Positions 6,058 through 7,284 of a stretch of 7,284 bases of DNA are shown one piece after another. The notes below the pieces were generated by a model. The model was given only the letters and a program-made list of their open reading frames with translations. It was not told the origin of the DNA and did no database searches. The position numbers and the translations under genes are program-made. Source of the DNA: Syntrophus sp. (in: bacteria) (GTDB taxonomy: Bacteria > Desulfobacterota > Syntrophia > Syntrophales > UBA8958). The DNA is taken from NCBI GenBank assembly GCA_003451635.1, contig DMAT01000223.1:1-7284 (forward strand), read 5' to 3'. Each line of letters begins with the position of its first letter. Positions within the stretch are counted from its first letter, which is position 1.

Positions 6058-7036
6058 AACAATCCCCGCAAATAAACTGGAATTGGGAATGTACGTCAAT
6101 CTGCCCATGTCGTGGTTGTCCCATTCCTTTATCAAGAACAATTTTCTTATCACCTCCCGGAGTCAGATTGATAAAATAATTAAGAGCAGCCTGAAGGAGG
6201 TAAAAATTGATACCTCCTTGGGTAAAGATCTCACCGAAGAGGACATTACTGATGAACCATCGCCGAGTGTCCCGGAGACCGTTCAAAAAGTTGTCCCCGA
6301 GGGCCTGCGGGAAGTGATTCGCGATCCGAATCTATCTCCGGAAAAGAAGGCCCGGGCCGTCCGGCAATATTCACAGGAAATGATGAAGAATCTTATGGAA
6401 TCTCCCTCGGCTGAGAATATCGGTGAGGTTATGACGGCAATCTCCGATATTGTCGATCTGATTGTCACCGATGATGAAACGAACAATTATCTTTTGAATA
6501 TCACATCCCACGATTTTGCCACCTACACCCATTCGGTAAATGTGGGCATCTTATCTATTTCCCTGGCCAAGGCCCTGTACGGGCAATCCGACAGCCACGA
6601 CATGCATGCCCTGGGAGCGGGCTTTTTTTTACACGATCTCGGGAAGGTCAGGGTCAACCTGTCGATTATCAACAAGCCGGGGAAACTGAATGATCAGGAA
6701 TGGCAAGAGATGCGTCAACACCCGGACCACGGCTTTGAGATCCTGAGAGAAACAGACAAGCTTGACAAGGAAAGCCGCATCATTGTCCTCCAGCATCACG
6801 AGCGAGACGACGGTTCCGGCTATCCTCTCGGCGTCAAGGGAACCGATATTCACCCTTACGGGCGCATCTGCTCCATCGCCGACGTTTACGACGCCCTGAC
6901 CTCCATTCGCCCCTACAAACCTCAGATGCCCCCCTTTGAGGCCCTCCGGATCATGCAGAAGGAAATGCTCCACCATTTCCATCGGGATGTCTTTGAACGC
7001 TTCGTGCGGCTCCTCGCTGCGGCTGTAAAAACCTAA
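6050..7036 (+). CDS. HD-GYP domain cyclic-di-GMP phosphodiesterase with DUF3391 N-terminus
   Basis: A 328-residue cytoplasmic enzyme. Residues 1-60 match the DUF3391 domain (LELGMYVNLPMSWLSH). Then comes a charged linker and the HD-GYP domain from about 145 to the end. Metal and active-site residues are all present: H161, H195/D196 with K199 (LHDLGK), H224, H249/H250, the GYP motif D254-G-S-G-Y-P259, and D278 (IADVYDAL). HD-GYP proteins with this set hydrolyse c-di-GMP (often to pGpG or GMP), so activity is likely. The ATG at 6050 overlaps the MBL stop by eight bases and gives the usual DUF3391 start. An earlier in-frame ATG at 5930 would lie wholly inside the MBL gene and adds unrelated residues. 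A T8 run (6623-6630) lies immediately before the HD codons. This is the last gene of the operon. Confidence 0.95.
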   Translation: MIKTIPANKLELGMYVNLPMSWLSHSFIKNNFLITSRSQIDKIIKSSLKEVKIDTSLGKDLTEEDITDEPSPSVPETVQKVVPEGLREVIRDPNLSPEKKARAVRQYSQEMMKNLMESPSAENIGEVMTAISDIVDLIVTDDETNNYLLNITSHDFATYTHSVNVGILSISLAKALYGQSDSHDMHALGAGFFLHDLGKVRVNLSIINKPGKLNDQEWQEMRQHPDHGFEILRETDKLDKESRIIVLQHHERDDGSGYPLGVKGTDIHPYGRICSIADVYDALTSIRPYKPQMPPFEALRIMQKEMLHHFHRDVFERFVRLLAAAVKT

Positions 7037-7080
7037 GGGCCGGTCACGAAATAATTGCGACAGGCCCTCAGGTTTTTACA
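7024..7080. terminator. bidirectional terminator at the operon end
   Basis: A long hairpin overlaps the HD-GYP stop codon. The upper stem is 7036-7041 pairing with 7063-7068, then one mismatch (A7035/C7069), then eleven pairs (7024-7034 with 7070-7080). Five A residues on the left arm (7027-7031) and five T residues on the right arm (7073-7077) mean it can terminate transcripts from both directions, as expected between convergent genes. Confidence 0.85.
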
Positions 7081-7082
7081 TG

Positions 7083-7113
7083 AAAATCCCCCCTTTGGCA
7101 AAGAGCGGATTTT
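7083..7113 (-). terminator. second hairpin, likely terminator of the minus-strand gene
   Basis: A 7-bp stem (7083-7089 with 7107-7113) has a small inner stem (7093-7096 with 7100-7103). Read on the minus strand it follows the crotonase-like stop by about 25 nt and ends in four T residues. It backs up the neighbouring bidirectional hairpin. Confidence 0.6.
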
Positions 7114-7136
7114 TCTACTCCGTTATGACAGTCTCT

Positions 7137-7284
7137 TTATCTCCCCTTGAAGTTGGCCTGGCGGCGCTCGATCATGGACATTACCCCTTCGGCGGCGTCT
7201 TCCGACTGCATCACTTTCATGAGTTTCGGCATGATCTCCCGAACACCGGCGTCAAAACCCTCGTATGTCGCCGTCTTGGCAAGG
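7137..7284 (-). CDS. enoyl-CoA hydratase/crotonase-family protein, C-terminal fragment
   Basis: Reading the minus strand from 7283, 48 codons are open before TAA at 7139-7137; the start lies beyond the window. The peptide runs LAKTATYEGFDAG, then a Met-rich helix (IMPKLMKVMQ), then SEDAAEGVMSMI and the end ERRQANFKGR. The pattern S-x-D-A-x-E-G, followed by a helix and F-K-G-R at the very end, is the usual C-terminus of crotonase-fold enoyl-CoA hydratases and isomerases. Active-site residues lie upstream and cannot be seen, so the reaction is open. It could be a beta-oxidation hydratase or a special ring-cleaving or dehydrating relative. It is convergent with the signalling operon and separated from it by two hairpins, so it is probably unrelated in function. 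Confidence 0.75.
   Translation of the reverse strand, partial: LAKTATYEGFDAGVREIMPKLMKVMQSEDAAEGVMSMIERRQANFKGR

Overview
The window looks like a chromosomal stretch from a free-living, motile bacterium of the Deltaproteobacteria type (Desulfobacterota, perhaps near Syntrophus/Syntrophales). This is a tentative placement. It rests on the style of the chemoreceptor tails (an IPM-x-x-x-DF box), on the CheX/HDOD/HD-GYP content, on moderate GC, and on an enoyl-CoA hydratase-like neighbour of the kind common in fatty-acid or aromatic-acid degraders. No rRNA, tRNA, CRISPR array, insertion sequence or phage gene was seen.

Layout. (1) 2-238: the C-terminal end of a methyl-accepting chemotaxis protein (MCP), closed by a strong terminator at 269-300. 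(2) 412-2316: a complete, paralogous, membrane-bound MCP with a periplasmic Cache-type sensor, followed by a terminator-like hairpin at 2333-2383. (3) 2384-2601: an AT-rich gap with a perfect extended -10 promoter motif (2431-2439), an inverted repeat and a leader of about 155 nt. (4) 2602-7036: six tightly packed or overlapping plus-strand genes that read as one operon: single-domain CheY-like receiver, CheX-type phosphatase with a novel-looking C-terminal extension, small exported protein, HDOD protein, metallo-beta-lactamase-fold hydrolase, and DUF3391/HD-GYP c-di-GMP phosphodiesterase. (5) 7024-7113: two hairpins between convergent genes. (6) 7137-7284: the C-terminus of a crotonase-family protein on the minus strand.

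How it may work together. The two receptors are the likely sensory input to a chemotaxis array encoded elsewhere, since no CheA, CheW, CheR or CheB is present here. The operon pairs a phospho-acceptor (the receiver) with the enzyme type that removes its phosphate (CheX). It then continues into two HD-fold proteins and an MBL-fold hydrolase, the last gene being an apparently intact HD-GYP phosphodiesterase. The most interesting reading is a compact phospho-relay-to-cyclic-dinucleotide output module. The linkage is seen in the sequence; the functional coupling is inference.
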